A stretch of 64,000 nucleotides of DNA from Viscum album. Taxonomy: Eukaryota; Streptophyta; Magnoliopsida; Santalales; Viscaceae. Below, in pieces: positions 25,201 to 36,640 of the stretch (position 1 is the stretch's first letter; each line of letters starts with the position of its first letter). The stretch spans positions 10,678,001-10,742,000 of the forward strand of contig OY728142.1 in NCBI GenBank assembly GCA_963277665.1. The letters run 5' to 3'. Below the pieces are notes generated by a model. The model saw only the letters and a list, made by a program, of their open reading frames with translations. It was not told the origin of the DNA and did no database searches. The translations under genes were made by a program, and so were the position numbers.

Positions 25201-25938
25201 CCATGGAGAACTAAGAAATGTTGAAAGGTGTCTCAACTATCGCTACACATTAAAACGGGTATTACAAGTAATTGTCATATCTATTTATCTGGTTGTCATG
25301 CCAAATGCTTTTATCCTTTTTACTAATTATCACATGAATATTTTGATGCAGAACCAAAAAGTAATCAGGCAGTGGTTTCCCAGAAAACTGCATATCCTGT
25401 TCTATCTGTGGTAGAGAAAGTACCACCAATAATTGTGGATGAACAAGGAAGAGAGGCTAGGCCTGCTGAGGAAGTTGGGGGAATTCCAAAACCTTAGATA
25501 GTACCTATTTTGGATCGAGTGACCTCTTCCTGAGCGGTGGGATATCCTTTAAAGGTTGAAACCCTACTCGAGCAGGTATATCCCACCAATGTAGAGAAAT
25601 ATGGGACGATATTGATGACACCAGCTGAACTGAGTAAAGAGCCCCAATTATCACAGGATATCAACTGAGTTCTAAGTCTTGAGAATTTGACCACCCCAAA
25701 CCAGATGGACCCTGCCCTTGTAGAGGGAATGTCCCCAGAGGTCGATGCCCCAATTGATCATGTTGATACTGTTCACCCCACCCTGCCTCCCTCCCTCACA
25801 TTATCCCCTATGTCACTCAGCCCTCCCTCTAGTTATTGTGAACCCCCACCTACCCTCCCTCAATTTCCTATGCCAACCCCCACCAGCCTTCAGTTCCCAT
25901 ATCATCGGCGCACCCCCGACCCACCCACGCTTTACTAA
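22240..25938 (+). pseudogene. Plant mobile domain (PMD, aminotransferase-like) protein relic, 5' part
   Basis: One frame gives SRWSLYTNTFHLVHQEFGIS (about 22740-22800), then DFWLISRIPIFEDMYEEFLPP after one stop. This matches the PMD (PF10536) block 'W.P.TNT.H...GE.GISL.DL..I.GLPI.GD.YEEF.PP'. Upstream is GLYETVWVSQ, the usual segment before it. Downstream, 23101-23370 is open in the same frame, then the likely frame shifts (LPDFEGYVPFLTKGYVDVW near 23850-23920) and returns. 25687-25938 is open again and becomes Pro-rich. Most breaks are TAG or TGA at Trp/Gln sites. PMD proteins occur in plant transposons and in a few host silencing genes such as MAIN. Here the context is transposon DNA. The right end is cut by an AT-rich insertion. 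Confidence 0.7.
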
Positions 25939-25944
25939 AATGAA

Positions 25945-26008
25945 TAACACTAGTTTCTAACCATGGTCACCTGCATGTAGACCAAGCACCTCTACCACTA
26001 TGCTACCT
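25945..26008 (-). other. tRNA-like sequence (possible tRNA-derived SINE piece)
   Basis: Read on the minus strand it contains AGTGGTAGAGGTGCTTGGTC followed by GCAGGTGACCATGGTTAGAAAC. The first resembles a tRNA D-arm/A box and the second a variable loop plus T-arm/B box (GGTTCGAAAC), with the B box damaged. No complete cloverleaf can be drawn, so it is not called as a tRNA gene. A similar piece lies at 53935-53995 beside another AT-rich block. Confidence 0.4.
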
Positions 26009-26009
26009 C

Positions 26010-27180
26010 AAATTTTCTATTTTATATACACATTATTATATTTATATATATTAAGAAGATAATTTATAAAAATATTATATGAATAAATATTTAAATAGAT
26101 ATAAATATATAACATATATATATACATTTTTATATTATGTATTTATGTATTTATGTATATATATATTTATATAATCTCACATTTATATTATATTCAATTT
26201 ATACATTTATAGAAACTACATATTTTATATTTTTATTTACATACATTTGAATAAATATATTTTATAATTCTACTTACATTATGTATATACACATATATTC
26301 ATATATTTATAAATATATTTATGTAATTTATTTATATACAAAAATAAATATTTATATATAATATATATATATATAGTATTTATTTAATATATCTATGTGT
26401 CTTTAAAAATATATTTTTATAATGTATTTCAATACATATATTTATTATTATGTACATTAATATATATTTATTTGTATAAATTGTATAATATTAAATATAA
26501 TTAATAATATATGAAATAAATGTATATGAAATACAATTTATACAAATAATATATATGAAATATAATTTATAAAAATATTTATATAATTTTATATGTAATA
26601 TAATTTATACAAATATTTATATAACAAATTTCAATACATATATTTAATATTATGAAAATTAATATATATATATATGTATTTCAATAAATATAATTGTAAA
26701 ATATTATGTACATTAATATATATGTATTTCAATAAATATAATTGTATAATATTGTGTAAATTAATATATATTTATTTGCATAAATTTTAAATGACTTAAT
26801 ATTAATTATATATAATATTAAAGCATAAACATATTATTTAAAAATATATTTTTATTATTATATAAATTATAAAAACTACAAGATTGGGTTTTTATATGGT
26901 ATAATTTTTAAATAAATTATATTTATGTATATATTTATATAATATGGTTATGATTTTATATTATAAATAATTAATATTATATGAAATAAAATTTATAAAA
27001 ATAAATATATATTAATGTACATAATATTATACAATTATATTAATGTATATATATGAATAAAAGTAAATACAATCATACAAATATTTTATATAATATGTTC
27101 ATATAATGTATTTAAATACATTTATATATTGTGTTTTAATAAATAAATATATATATATATATATAATATGGAAGTTGCAT
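26010..27180. repeat. AT-rich block of TATA/AATATA repeats
   Basis: Nearly all bases are A or T, with recurring words such as ATTAATATATATTTATTTG and ATGTACATTAATATATA. The same words, often inverted, occur at 52830-53930, so both belong to one repeat family. No coding sequence is present. Confidence 0.85.
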
Positions 27181-27189
27181 TTTAAAAAA

Positions 27190-27720
27190 ATAGTGTGTGT
27201 TCACAACCCCTATAATCTCTTAAATTAGAGTGGTTTTTGAACCCCCTCTAATTTTAAGACATTAAAGGGGGTTTTCAACCCCGTCTAATTTAAGAAATTA
27301 GAGTCTCATTTTGAACCCCCTCTAATTTAAGACATTATAGGGGTTTTTAACCCCCTTCAATTTAAGATATGAGAGTGGGTATTGAACCCCATAAAATTTA
27401 AGATATTAGAGGGGATTTATAAACCCCTCTAAAATCCAACTAGATATAAAAAAAAATATTATTAAAAAAATTAGAGGGGGTTCAAAATCCCCTCTAATTT
27501 AAAAATCAGAGGGGTTCCATAACACCCTCTAAATTTGATAATTAGCAAGGGTTGTACATAATCCCCCTTTAATTTTTATATAAAGTTAATTTATAGGGGG
27601 GTTTATAACCCCCTATAAATTCCATGATTAGAGGGGGTTATGTAGAACCCCCTCTAATTATACATAAAATGGATTTAGAGGGGGTTGTTCATAAACCCCT
27701 CTAAAGAACCCCCTCTAATG
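27190..27720. repeat. Palindromic GGGGGTT / AACCCCC subterminal repeats
   Basis: About ten diverged units of the type ACCCCCTCTAATTTAAGACA followed by the inverse TTAGAGGGGGTT occur, each about 50-60 bases. Adjacent units can pair as hairpins. They stop 20 bases before the CACTA-like right edge, the usual place for transposase-binding subterminal repeats. Confidence 0.8.
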
Positions 27721-27759
27721 AAATGTTTCTTTTAGTAGTGGTAGGTGGAGGTCAGTTTT

Positions 27760-28628
27760 TTACTCTTCCAACCATTTCATGTATATGTTTTTTTGTTTAG
27801 CTTAAGGATATGAGAGTGTCCACTTATATCACTCTTGACTTCATGATCACAACCACAAGAATTTACAGCTGCAGTTGACACCACAGTCCTACCTCCTGTC
27901 GAAACTGCCAGAGATGTGGTTGTCATAGGGTCTAGTCGTGCTGAATTCATTGATTCAAGGCCTCCCCTGGTGACGTTTATTTCTAAATATGTTCCTTCAT
28001 CTGGGATTGATTCCAAGACTGGCGGATAGGTCATATCCATCCTTTATTGTGACCTCCAAAGGGCATGGGAAAACATTTTGAGATTGATATCTCAAAAACC
28101 ACTCGCTGGTATGCTGATGAAACTACCCAAATTATGTCACCAGTTTTTTTATTCTAGTGTTTTTAGGATTTTATTACCATGGTATTTACGACATAGTGAA
28201 TAAGTTGGTCATGTATATGGAGAAAGATTAAATGCTCAAGTCCCATATTTTTGTTATAGAATCTATGGCTCATCTTGTTGCGCCCAGATAGATTCTAATG
28301 AATGAAGCTGCTGACCAAGCTAGAGTGGTCGTGAGGCTATAGAGTGAACTTTCAAAAGAGAGGTCTTTAATAGATCAGCTCAATCAGGAAGTAGATTAGT
28401 GTATCATAGAACTAGAGTGTCTTAAATAGTAATGGGACCACATCACAGCCACTGTTGATGAGGTAAAATAGCTAGTGGAGAAAGGGGATAAGGTTGGCCT
28501 TGACGCAGCGTAGGAGGTGGAACCATTGTGGGCAGGTGCGGAGGCCGAGACCGTAACTTTTATAATGATTCACCAGGACATTGAAGAGTTGAATCAAGTA
28601 TTGATGCATCTCTATGATTTCTCTTAAC
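27760..28628 (+). pseudogene. PMD protein relic, C-terminal part with coiled coil
   Basis: After the AT-rich insertion a plus-strand frame reads TVLPPVETARDVVVIGSSRA and later FIDSRPPLVTFISKYVPSSG. It then has a heptad-like stretch (about 28300-28440, with SELSKERSLIDQLNQEVD and CIIELECLK separated by stops) and IHQDIEELNQVLMHLYDF before a TAA at 28626-28628. Stops are again TAG at probable Gln/Trp sites. The long N-terminal PMD, Pro-rich linker and C-terminal coiled coil fit transposon-borne PMD proteins. I join it to 22240-25938 by strand, spacing and style, not by alignment. A minus-strand open stretch at 27777-28040 is a shadow. Confidence 0.55.
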
Positions 28629-29449
28629 ATCTATTGTAATTGTCATTTCTTGTTCATATATAGAGGCTTCGGGTTGTGGATTCCCTTCATACCTTTATGT
28701 AACAAAAAGATTTTTATTTCTAGTGCTTCTCCTTTATTTTCTCCCTGCAATGTCAATCAATCATGATCAACTGTATTTTAAACCATAATCTTCATAGAAT
28801 ATCAATCTGATTCATAATATGGGATAAAAGAAATAATCAAATCATGCTCTAATTTTTTTTTCTGAAATGAGGGGATCAATGAGCGGAGTTCTACTGTTGT
28901 TAGTGCTTCATGGAAAACCCCAAAAACTTTGTGTCTTTTCTATTATAACACTAAGTTTTTCCTTGGACCTTTATGGTGTGGACTAAGTAGGTATAACTTG
29001 ACTTTTTATTAGGTCTCCCTTTGAAGGTTTTAAACCTAAAAAGATTTGTGTCTCTTGATTTTTTGGTTGCTCAATATTTTTTCCTAAACCGTAAGTAACA
29101 TAGGTTTAGCGAGCTGGAACTCAACTTTTTTCTAAGATGCCCTTTGTAGGTTTTCATCCTGAAGAGTGTTCTCTTTTTCATGGGTAGTTTAAAGTATTTC
29201 CAACCAGACTACCATGACTAATGTTTTAGGTTGAACAGCTTTGACTAGGACTAATGTTTTAGGTCGAATAGTTTATACCATGATTTTCAGGGAGAGGTCC
29301 CCAATTTAGGACTCGTTAACCGAGAATGTCCCTAAAACTTTGATACATGGATAAGGGGTTTTTTTACCCTGAATTTGTGTTTTATAGATAATGGGATATG
29401 ACATGACTCATGGAATCCATGGGGCATACAGAGATTAGAAAAACCTCTC
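28629..29449. other. Non-coding spacer between PMD frame and repeat array
   Basis: There is no gene. A short direct repeat GACTAATGTTTTAGGT occurs at about 29217 and 29249. Sequence such as GGTTTTCATCCTGAAGAGTG at about 29151 has the look of 3' non-coding DNA in Tat-type elements. Confidence 0.4.
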
Positions 29450-31900
29450 CTGGGGATGAATTTTCCTTTGGGTGATAGACCTTTTTTGTGGGTCCACTTT
29501 TGCATAGGTCTTGGGGCATTGTGTGCATAGTCAATCAAAGGTGTCTACAGGACACCGATCTTCCATATCTGACAGCTAGGAAGTTTTTTGGAAATTTAGA
29601 CTTGTTTTATGTTTGTAATACCATATTTGGAGGCCTATTGGGGGAACGATTTCTGAAATTAATAGGATAATTTATATTGGTTATTTTCTAGAAACCGCTC
29701 CCACACGAATTTGACTTCTGTAAAGCCGGGCTAGAGCATGATGCAGTTTAATGTCATAAAAAGGGTACATTAGAGAATCATGATTTGAATTAATTTTACT
29801 CTAACTAGGGGATAAATTATCTACCTTTCTCACCATGATCTAACCATAAATGTCATATCAACTTTAGAACTGAGAGCAGAGAGAGGATGTAAAATGTAAT
29901 CTGAGGGGTTTTTGAAACTAGAGAATGAGGTGAGAGGTAAATGTCATAGGGGAGTACAGAGGTAGGAAAAGCCTCTCATGAGAATTAATTTTCCTTTGGT
30001 TGACAGGCCATTTTGTGGGAAACATATGTAGATCTTCTGGGGTATTATGTGTATAGTCAAACAAAGGTTTTTGCAGGACACTAGCCATCCATTTCTGATG
30101 GCCATGGACGGTTATGGGGATTTAGACCTTTCTGGAAACAGAGTATTGTGTGTGAAGAGGGGTGCCTAAACATGAAAAGGAGGCATTTCAGGCCTAATTC
30201 TACCAATAATAGGTTAATATGTGCTTCCCATACAGGTGTGAGTAGGTTCCCCATGCAGGTCTGGCCCTTGTGTGGGAAAGAATGTGACAATTTTGTTTCT
30301 TAGATGGACCTAAAATATGATACTCAGGTGTCACAACATTTCCAAGGATGATAGGAATCAAGACAAACGTAGTTCTTTTAATTTTTATCCATATAAATAT
30401 ATGTTTCACACATATGAATGGGGCACCCTTTTTTCACATAGGGTTACCAATGAAGCGGGACCCACGTTGAACGTTCCTATGCGGATTATTTTCATGAATA
30501 GGAACATGGGGGAGGAAATTATTTTGTGTGTCAAAAGCCCAATAATGAACATTGATTTTCAAGAATTGTGCATTTTTAATGTCATGAAATTAGGATATTG
30601 ATGTATAAGACTTTATTAACTAGAGGATGATTAGGCCAAGGGGTTCTAACATGTTCAAGGTGTGGATAGGGAGGAAAGTGTAAGCCAGATTTTCGAGGGA
30701 TCTTGGATCAAGATAGATGATACAGGGCTTGGAAGACATTAAGTATATTAGAATAGTAAAATACTCTGAAGTGGATGAATTTTTCCTTGGTTTATAGACC
30801 ATTTTTGTGGAAAACATATGCAGATTCACCGGGGCATTGTGTGCATAGTCAAACAAAGGTGTCTGAAGGACACTGGCCTCCCATTTCTGATGGTCAGAGA
30901 GGTATATGAGGATCCAAAATCGCTCAAAGCATAGAGTTTGATAGATGGAAAAAATGTTTCTAGATATGTTAGAAACGTTCAGGCCGTGATCACACATAGA
31001 GTTGGGAACTCTCATATATAGATATATCTCCCACGCAGGGTGAGAAATTTTGATTCCCTTGCTGGAGAGGGGCCCAATTTTAAAGATCTGGGTGCCCCAA
31101 TATTAGGCTTCTGCATGGGTTTGACCCATGCGTAGGTAGTAGATCATTTTAGCCATATTAGGGTTACCTTATATTTTAATGACATACAGTTAGGAATTTA
31201 TGTTTCCCAATATGGAGGGAAAAACTCTAACATGCCTTTTAAAGTTGGGCCAGCAAGACCATTCATTATAGATTGATTTTCCCTGACTTTGTGGGGAGTC
31301 CTCTACCAAAATTCCTAATCCCATGTGAGCTATGTTTGTTGTGAGAAACAAGGGGTGGAAATAGTTTCACTCCACCACCCTAGGGATTGAAGGATCAAAG
31401 AAGAGATCATTGTTGGGATATATATTTTTAAGTCTTACAGAAATAATGTGGGTTACTCGATGTGAAAGAGATATCTGTTGTGGGTCCATGCATTTTTAAG
31501 TCTTTCAGAAATAAATTTGATAGCACCATTTATTTTCATGTTTTAGGGATGAAAAATTATAGGAATTATGCATAAACATGGGTTAATCAGGCTAGGATAT
31601 CCCTAGTACTCCCTTGAGGTGAGCGGGTCAAGAAACTGTAAACCATGATTCTAGGATCCCTCAAATCAGGAGGGATGATGTGTGGCTTATGAGCCAATGG
31701 TCATACTGAAGTAAGAAAATCCTCTCCTGAGGAAAATTTTTCCTTTGGTTGATAGGCCATATTGTGGGAAAAGTATTCAGAGCCTTTGGGTCATTGTCTG
31801 CATAGTCAAATAAAGGTGTTTGCAAGATACTGACCGCCCATTTCTGATAGTCGTGGGTGATTATAGGGATTCGAGATTTCTTGGGGCTTGGGGTTTTATG
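29450..31900. repeat. Interspersed direct repeats, family A (four copies)
   Basis: A unit of about 150 bases starting TTTTCCTTTGG(T)TGATAG and containing GTGTGCATAGTCAAACAAAG recurs at about 29456, 29992, 30780 and 31735. The spacing is about 540-960 bases. The unit ends with CCATTTCTGATGGTC-type words. No protein is supported, though several short open stretches (up to 131 codons at 30620-31015, minus) cross it. Such arrays are known between pol and the 3' LTR of Tat/Ogre elements. Confidence 0.75.
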
Positions 31901-32099
31901 GATGAAATGATGATATCTAGGTATGTGAGAAATATCTAGACTGTGATTAGTTATGAGTTCTGATATCCTCTACATAGATCTGATTCATATGTAGGGGGCA
32001 TGGACTTTTGACTAATCATTATTATGGGGATTTAGTTTTGTACTCTTCCATATAGATTTACATTTTCATTCGGGAAATGGAGGAATTTTATTTTCCAAG

Positions 32100-33240
32100 A
32101 AAATAGACCACGGAAAGACCATGTGTCACTACATATCTCATTATACCAAGAATCAGGCCACACATAGTTCTTGATATACCTTACAGTTTAATGTTGTGTG
32201 GTAAGGACTTCTTGAGCCATGCAGTTTAATGTCGTGCAGTTCAGACTCATGAATTTCCCTACACAAGTCTGGCCTATATGTAGGGGGAGGAATTTTTTTA
32301 TTGCAGATGGACTAGGATATGGGATCTGGGTTTCACTATGTATCCTATGATGATAGGAATCAAGCCACATGTAGTTCTAGAAACATGTTCAATGTACTTC
32401 TTTGACCTGTGTACAGGGGGGAAATTTTATTTTTGAATGGTGGTTGGGATGACATATAGAATCCAGGGGTCACTACATATCCTATGATGATAGGAATCAA
32501 GAAACACATGGTTCTAGTATCCCATCTAGTTTAACATCATACAGTAAAGACAAGAGTGATCCAACATGAAAAGGATGAGGTGCGTGAAGTGTTGTGATTG
32601 AACCTTAGGGAGGTGTCCTACATATCCTAGTTAGTTAGGAATCAAAGTCCATATAGTTCTAACAACATGTTCCATGTACTGGTCTGAACCATGTAGAGGG
32701 AGGGGGATTTTTTTGAATAGAGACTAAACCAGGATGAAGGATCTGGTAATTATTATGTATCCTACACTGGCAAGAATAAAGACATACGTATTTCCTGAAA
32801 AAATGTTCCCTCTATCGGTTTGACCCACGCACAGGAAATAATATTTTTTTTTTTTTGAATAAAGGATGAACCAGGATGAAGGATTCAGGTGTCAAAATGT
32901 ATCCTGTGAGGGAAGGAATCAAGTCACCTGTAGTTCTTGGAGTCTCTATGTTCTAATCTGACATGTGCACAAAGAGGGGGGACATTTGAATCATGTGTTG
33001 GTTGGACCAATACATAGGTTCATGGTGTCTCTATGTATCATATGATGATAGGAATCAATCCATATGTAGTTCTTGAATTCCCATGGTGTTATTATGAATC
33101 ATACACAGGGGGAAAAATTGAATGGCGTATGGACCAGGATGAATGATCTGGGGGTCACTATGTATCCTATGAGGGTAAGAATCAATCCACATGTAGTTCT
33201 ATAGAAAAAAGTGTTCCCATGTGGATCTGAATCTCGCATA
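32100..33240. repeat. Tandem repeat, family B, period about 137 bp
   Basis: The core ACTATGTATCCTATGATGATAGGAATCAA followed by a CACATGTAGTTCT-type word recurs, with the AGGAATCAA word at about 32356, 32493, 32638, 32773, 32915, 33051 and 33178. Spacing is 127-145 bases. Weaker copies lie at 30330-30375 and, far to the right, around 50300, 50600 and 50850. No coding potential is seen. Confidence 0.8.
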
Positions 33241-33449
33241 GGAACAGGGGAATGTTGTATTTCTCTCGTATAGATCTGACTCATGTGCAATGAATCATTG
33301 TTTAGGACACAATGATCACTATGAGGTTTAATGTCATGTGGTAAACACAAAGATTCTAAGTAGTTTAATGTCATACATTAAGGATGTATATGGAACTATG
33401 TAGTTTAAAATCTTGTAGCTAAGACAAACTTTATATGGTTACACAAAGT

Positions 33450-34700
33450 ACTTCTTCAGTAACCTCTCAATGGTGGGAGATGTGGAGGGTTTTCTGTCCA
33501 TTGAAATTAAGGAATATGATCCATTTGATTAGTCCTTGTGTATAACATATGGTCCTTCCCATTTTGGATACAATTTTGGAGGTTTCTTTCTAAGTATCAT
33601 TGGTGTTTTTAGGACCAACACAATTTCTCCTTCGAGGAAAGACTGAAGTTGAATATTTTTATTGAAGGTTCATGAAATTAAGTTCTAGTAACTTCCAAAT
33701 GGTATAGAGTGTGCAATATTTTCTCTTCCAAACACTTCAACTAATCAAAACATTTATAAGACTACTCATCTACGAATAGTTGATCACATATGGCCATGTG
33801 GAGATATGGAAGTTGAACTTTGATGGGAATAACCGCCTCTATCTTGTATACTAATGAGTACGGGATTGCTTGCATGGCGGTGCAGGTCATGGTTCAGTAC
33901 ACCCATAGAGAATGGAGGAGATTTTTCGACTATGATCTCTTTTCATTGTCTACCATCTTATGGATAATGTTGGATAAGGTCTTATTGAAGGCTTTTGTAT
34001 GACTGTTGGCCAATTTTTGATAGTGGGATGAATGGTTGGCCTTGATGTTGTGCTCCTGATATAGCCTATCCAATTCAACTGAGTATAAATTGGTGTCATT
34101 GTCTATTAGTATTGTATGAGGGACACAAAATATAGTGGTGATATTGGATTTTACAAAGCTTACAATGCTTCTTTCTCTGACTTCTTTTATGGGTTTGGAT
34201 TCTTCCCATTTGGAAAAGAAGACGGTTGATGTGATAATGTACTTGAATTTTTTAGATATAGCAGGAGGATAGGGTCACACAACATCCATTCCCTATATAG
34301 AAAATGTCCAAGAGTACTTGGTTGTGTGAAGTAAATATAGGTTCTAGTGAATGAAATTTTCATGAACTTGGTAGGGATGGAACTTCCTAGTGAATGTAGA
34401 GTAATCCTACATCATGGTGGGATAATAGTATCTGAGCCTCCAAATTTTATGAGGGAGCTTGGATGCTAATTGATGTGCTTCAGAAACTCTAGCATGCACT
34501 TCTTTCATGATGGTGGAAGTCTCTCCTCCATCAATGCACCTGAGGATGATCCCATTAAGGCCTCTCTTATAAATGACCTTTTTCCAGTTCATGACATCGT
34601 ACATTATGAAGTTGGTTTCCCGTCTCTGTATTTTCTCCCTTCCATCCCTATTTGGTGGGATTTTTCCCCTTTGATGGTATTTTTCAATCGAAGTCATCTA
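33450..34700 (-). pseudogene. Tat-lineage integrase relic
   Basis: From the right, the HHCC region contains EVHARVSEAHQLASKLPHKI (inside the open stretch 34407-34697). The core follows: GMDVV at about 34290, VFFSKWEESKPIKEV, then LIDNDTNLYSVEL at about 34080. SHTKAFNKTL near 34000 has Lys where the third catalytic residue Glu should be (normally '..AEAFNK'). The C-terminal part ends near 33450 with NGKDHMLYTRTNQMDHI-type sequence. Two catalytic Asp residues are kept and the Glu is lost by what looks like a G-to-A change. The opposite-strand open stretches at 33820-34002 and 34470-34934 are shadows. Confidence 0.82.
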
Positions 34701-34799
34701 GTTGGAGGTATGACCATATGGCCCGGGGATGGGACTAATTTTGTTTATTTCCTCATCCTTTGTCTAAACAATGGTAGGACCATGCAATTGTGGGAAATG

Positions 34800-35320
34800 T
34801 CGATAACTATTCATCCCGGTCTGGGTCGACCAAAGCTATGGCTTCATTTTCCAATGCATCCACTTGTGTATTTTGTGACTAGGGGACATAAGTCAATGTT
34901 GGATCTGACAGGAATTCTACCATCAATTCTCTAACTTGGCCCATCAAATGGATTAGATCCTATTTTTTTATATCATAGTCACCATTTACTTTCTTGATGA
35001 CCAGTTTTGAGTCACCTTTTATATTTAAATGATCTGCTTATGATTAATGTACCAACTTTAGGCCTGTAATGAGGGCCTAGTACTCTGATTCATTATTTTT
35101 TCATCCTTCTGATAGTAAGAAGTTGTAAGGTAAGACCACCTTTTCTGGGGATATAAGTATGACTCCCATCCCCACCTTTTTGAGTCTGGGTTCTTTCATT
35201 ATTTTTCCTTTCGAGCTTCTGGAGGAACTATCGAAGTGCATTTCCAGCATTTGGGAGTTCCCTTGAATAGAGAACACTTCCTCGTAAGATAATTCATCAT
35301 CTAATGGGGCTACCTCCATT
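34800..35320 (-). pseudogene. Tat-lineage RNase H relic
   Basis: The open part 35319-35101 contains LEMHFDSSSRSS, then GMGVILISPEKVVLPYNF. After it come NESEY, ALITGLKLVH, NIKGDSKLVIKKVNGDY and NTQVDALENEA, the four blocks of this RNase H with the D, E, D and D residues all still encoded. Stops separate the blocks. It lies between RT and IN as expected. Confidence 0.85.
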
Positions 35321-35689
35321 GAGGGATTCTCTACCAGGAATTCTACTAATTCTTAGAATTTGACAGATTTCTGTGGTATGAACCATATGGAAAACTACTG
35401 CAGAATGACCTCCCATCATGACAAGCTTCCAATCATCATCGGATGGCTGAGAATGTAATTGAGTGGGTTTTTACAAGAGATCAAATAGACCTTATGGTGA
35501 TACAGATATTGTCTTGAATTTTGGACCACATATATTAGGGATAGGTAGTTCTTCTTGATATTTGAACAATGAATATCAGCGTCAATAATGGTTTGACTAA
35601 GATAATATAGGCTATTCTTGCTGTCGGTGTCATTCTTCTATACAAGTAAGGCACCCAGCAATCACTCCAAGGCGGTCACGTATAGAATA

Positions 35690-36640
35690 AGTGGTCTTTA
35701 TTTGATAGGTGTCATTATCACTAGTGGGGTCAAGAGGTATTTATTTAGGTTTTTGAATTCTTCTTGACAATATTGTCTCCATTGATACGTGACCCCTTTT
35801 TTCATCAACCTAGTGGAAGGAAAACACTTTCTTATAAGGTTGTCTATGATGCTCTGAATGTAGGAAAAATTTCCTTTAAGTCTTATCAACTCTTTGAGGT
35901 TATAAGGAGGTAACATTATAAGGATTTCCTTTTTCTTCTTAGGGTTGAATTCGATGTCATGGTGGTGTATGATGAAGATGAGGAATTTTCATGAGTTAAC
36001 ACTGAAATCACACTTTAGGGGGTTAATTTTCATAATGTATTGTCTTAGTTTATTGAATATGGTTTCAAGATATGACAAGTGGTTTGAGTGTTGTCATGAT
36101 TTAACCACCAGATCATCAACATGACATTTGATGAACTTTCCTATGAAGGATTTTAAAATGTGATGCATGGAATGTTGATATGTGGTGCCGAAATTTTTCA
36201 AACTAAAAGGAATTAATTTATACAAAAACACTCCCTAGGGATCCCCAAAGGTGGTGGCTTCTTCATATTCCTATTTCATTAGTATTTGATTATAATTTGA
36301 ATATCCGTCCATGAAAGAGAGAGCCTCATATCCAGCAGTTTCATCAATCAGAAATTCTGTGATCGGGATTGGGAAATCATCTTTCGGAAAATGCTGATTG
36401 AGATCCATGAAATCAATTTAGACTCTAATTTTCCCTTTTTTCATTTTTATGGGGAAAATATTATCTATCAATATGGGGTATTTTACTTTCCAAATGAATT
36501 TTAATATGATGATCTTGTCGACTTCAGCCTCTATTTTGGTAACATGTGTCGGGTGCATCCTTTTGGAGTCTTGCTTGTAACCACGGTGGTCTTTTGGTAG
36601 GCCCGGGTGGTGAGTGGCCACATATGGATCAAGGCCTAGA
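35690..36640 (-). pseudogene. Tat-lineage reverse transcriptase relic
   Basis: The frame runs with few stops from about 36620: EVDKIIILKFIWKVKYPILI, KKGKIRV, IDFMDLNQHFPKDDFPIPI, GYEALSFMDGYSNYNQI, FGTTYQHSMHHIL. The catalytic HVDDLVVKS is at about 36126-36100; the VDD core is intact. It ends with LPPYNLKELIRLKGNFSYIQ and RLMKKGVTYQW (35916-35698), the connection to RNase H. The DDFPIP and GYEALSFMDG words are characteristic of Tat-type elements and absent from chromoviruses. Confidence 0.88.

Larger units (their letters stand above)
25940..27740. mobile_element. CACTA-like non-autonomous insertion (AT-rich)
   Basis: The right edge TTTAGTAGTG at 27731-27740 is the inverse of CACTACTAAA, a CACTA-type terminus. 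It is preceded by palindromic subterminal repeats (27190-27720) and by 1.2 kb of almost pure A/T sequence. The left edge is not proven; the change from coding-like Pro-rich sequence to a tRNA-like stretch at about 25940 is the best guess. No transposase frame is present. The block splits the PMD frame, which resumes at about 27760. Confidence 0.5.

Noticed and set aside
27200..27720. Regularly spaced palindromes, as in a CRISPR array or a G-quadruplex block
   Set aside because: Units diverge, spacers are not unique, and the context is a plant CACTA-like end; subterminal repeats explain them better.
28840..28860. ATCATGCTCTAAT resembling the inverse of a tRNA-Met PBS as at 15765-15781
   Set aside because: The final TACCA is missing, no LTR edge follows, and the A-rich neighbourhood makes a chance match likely.
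34470..34934. 154-codon open frame on the plus strand
   Set aside because: The minus strand carries the Tat RNase H/integrase motifs; this is its shadow.
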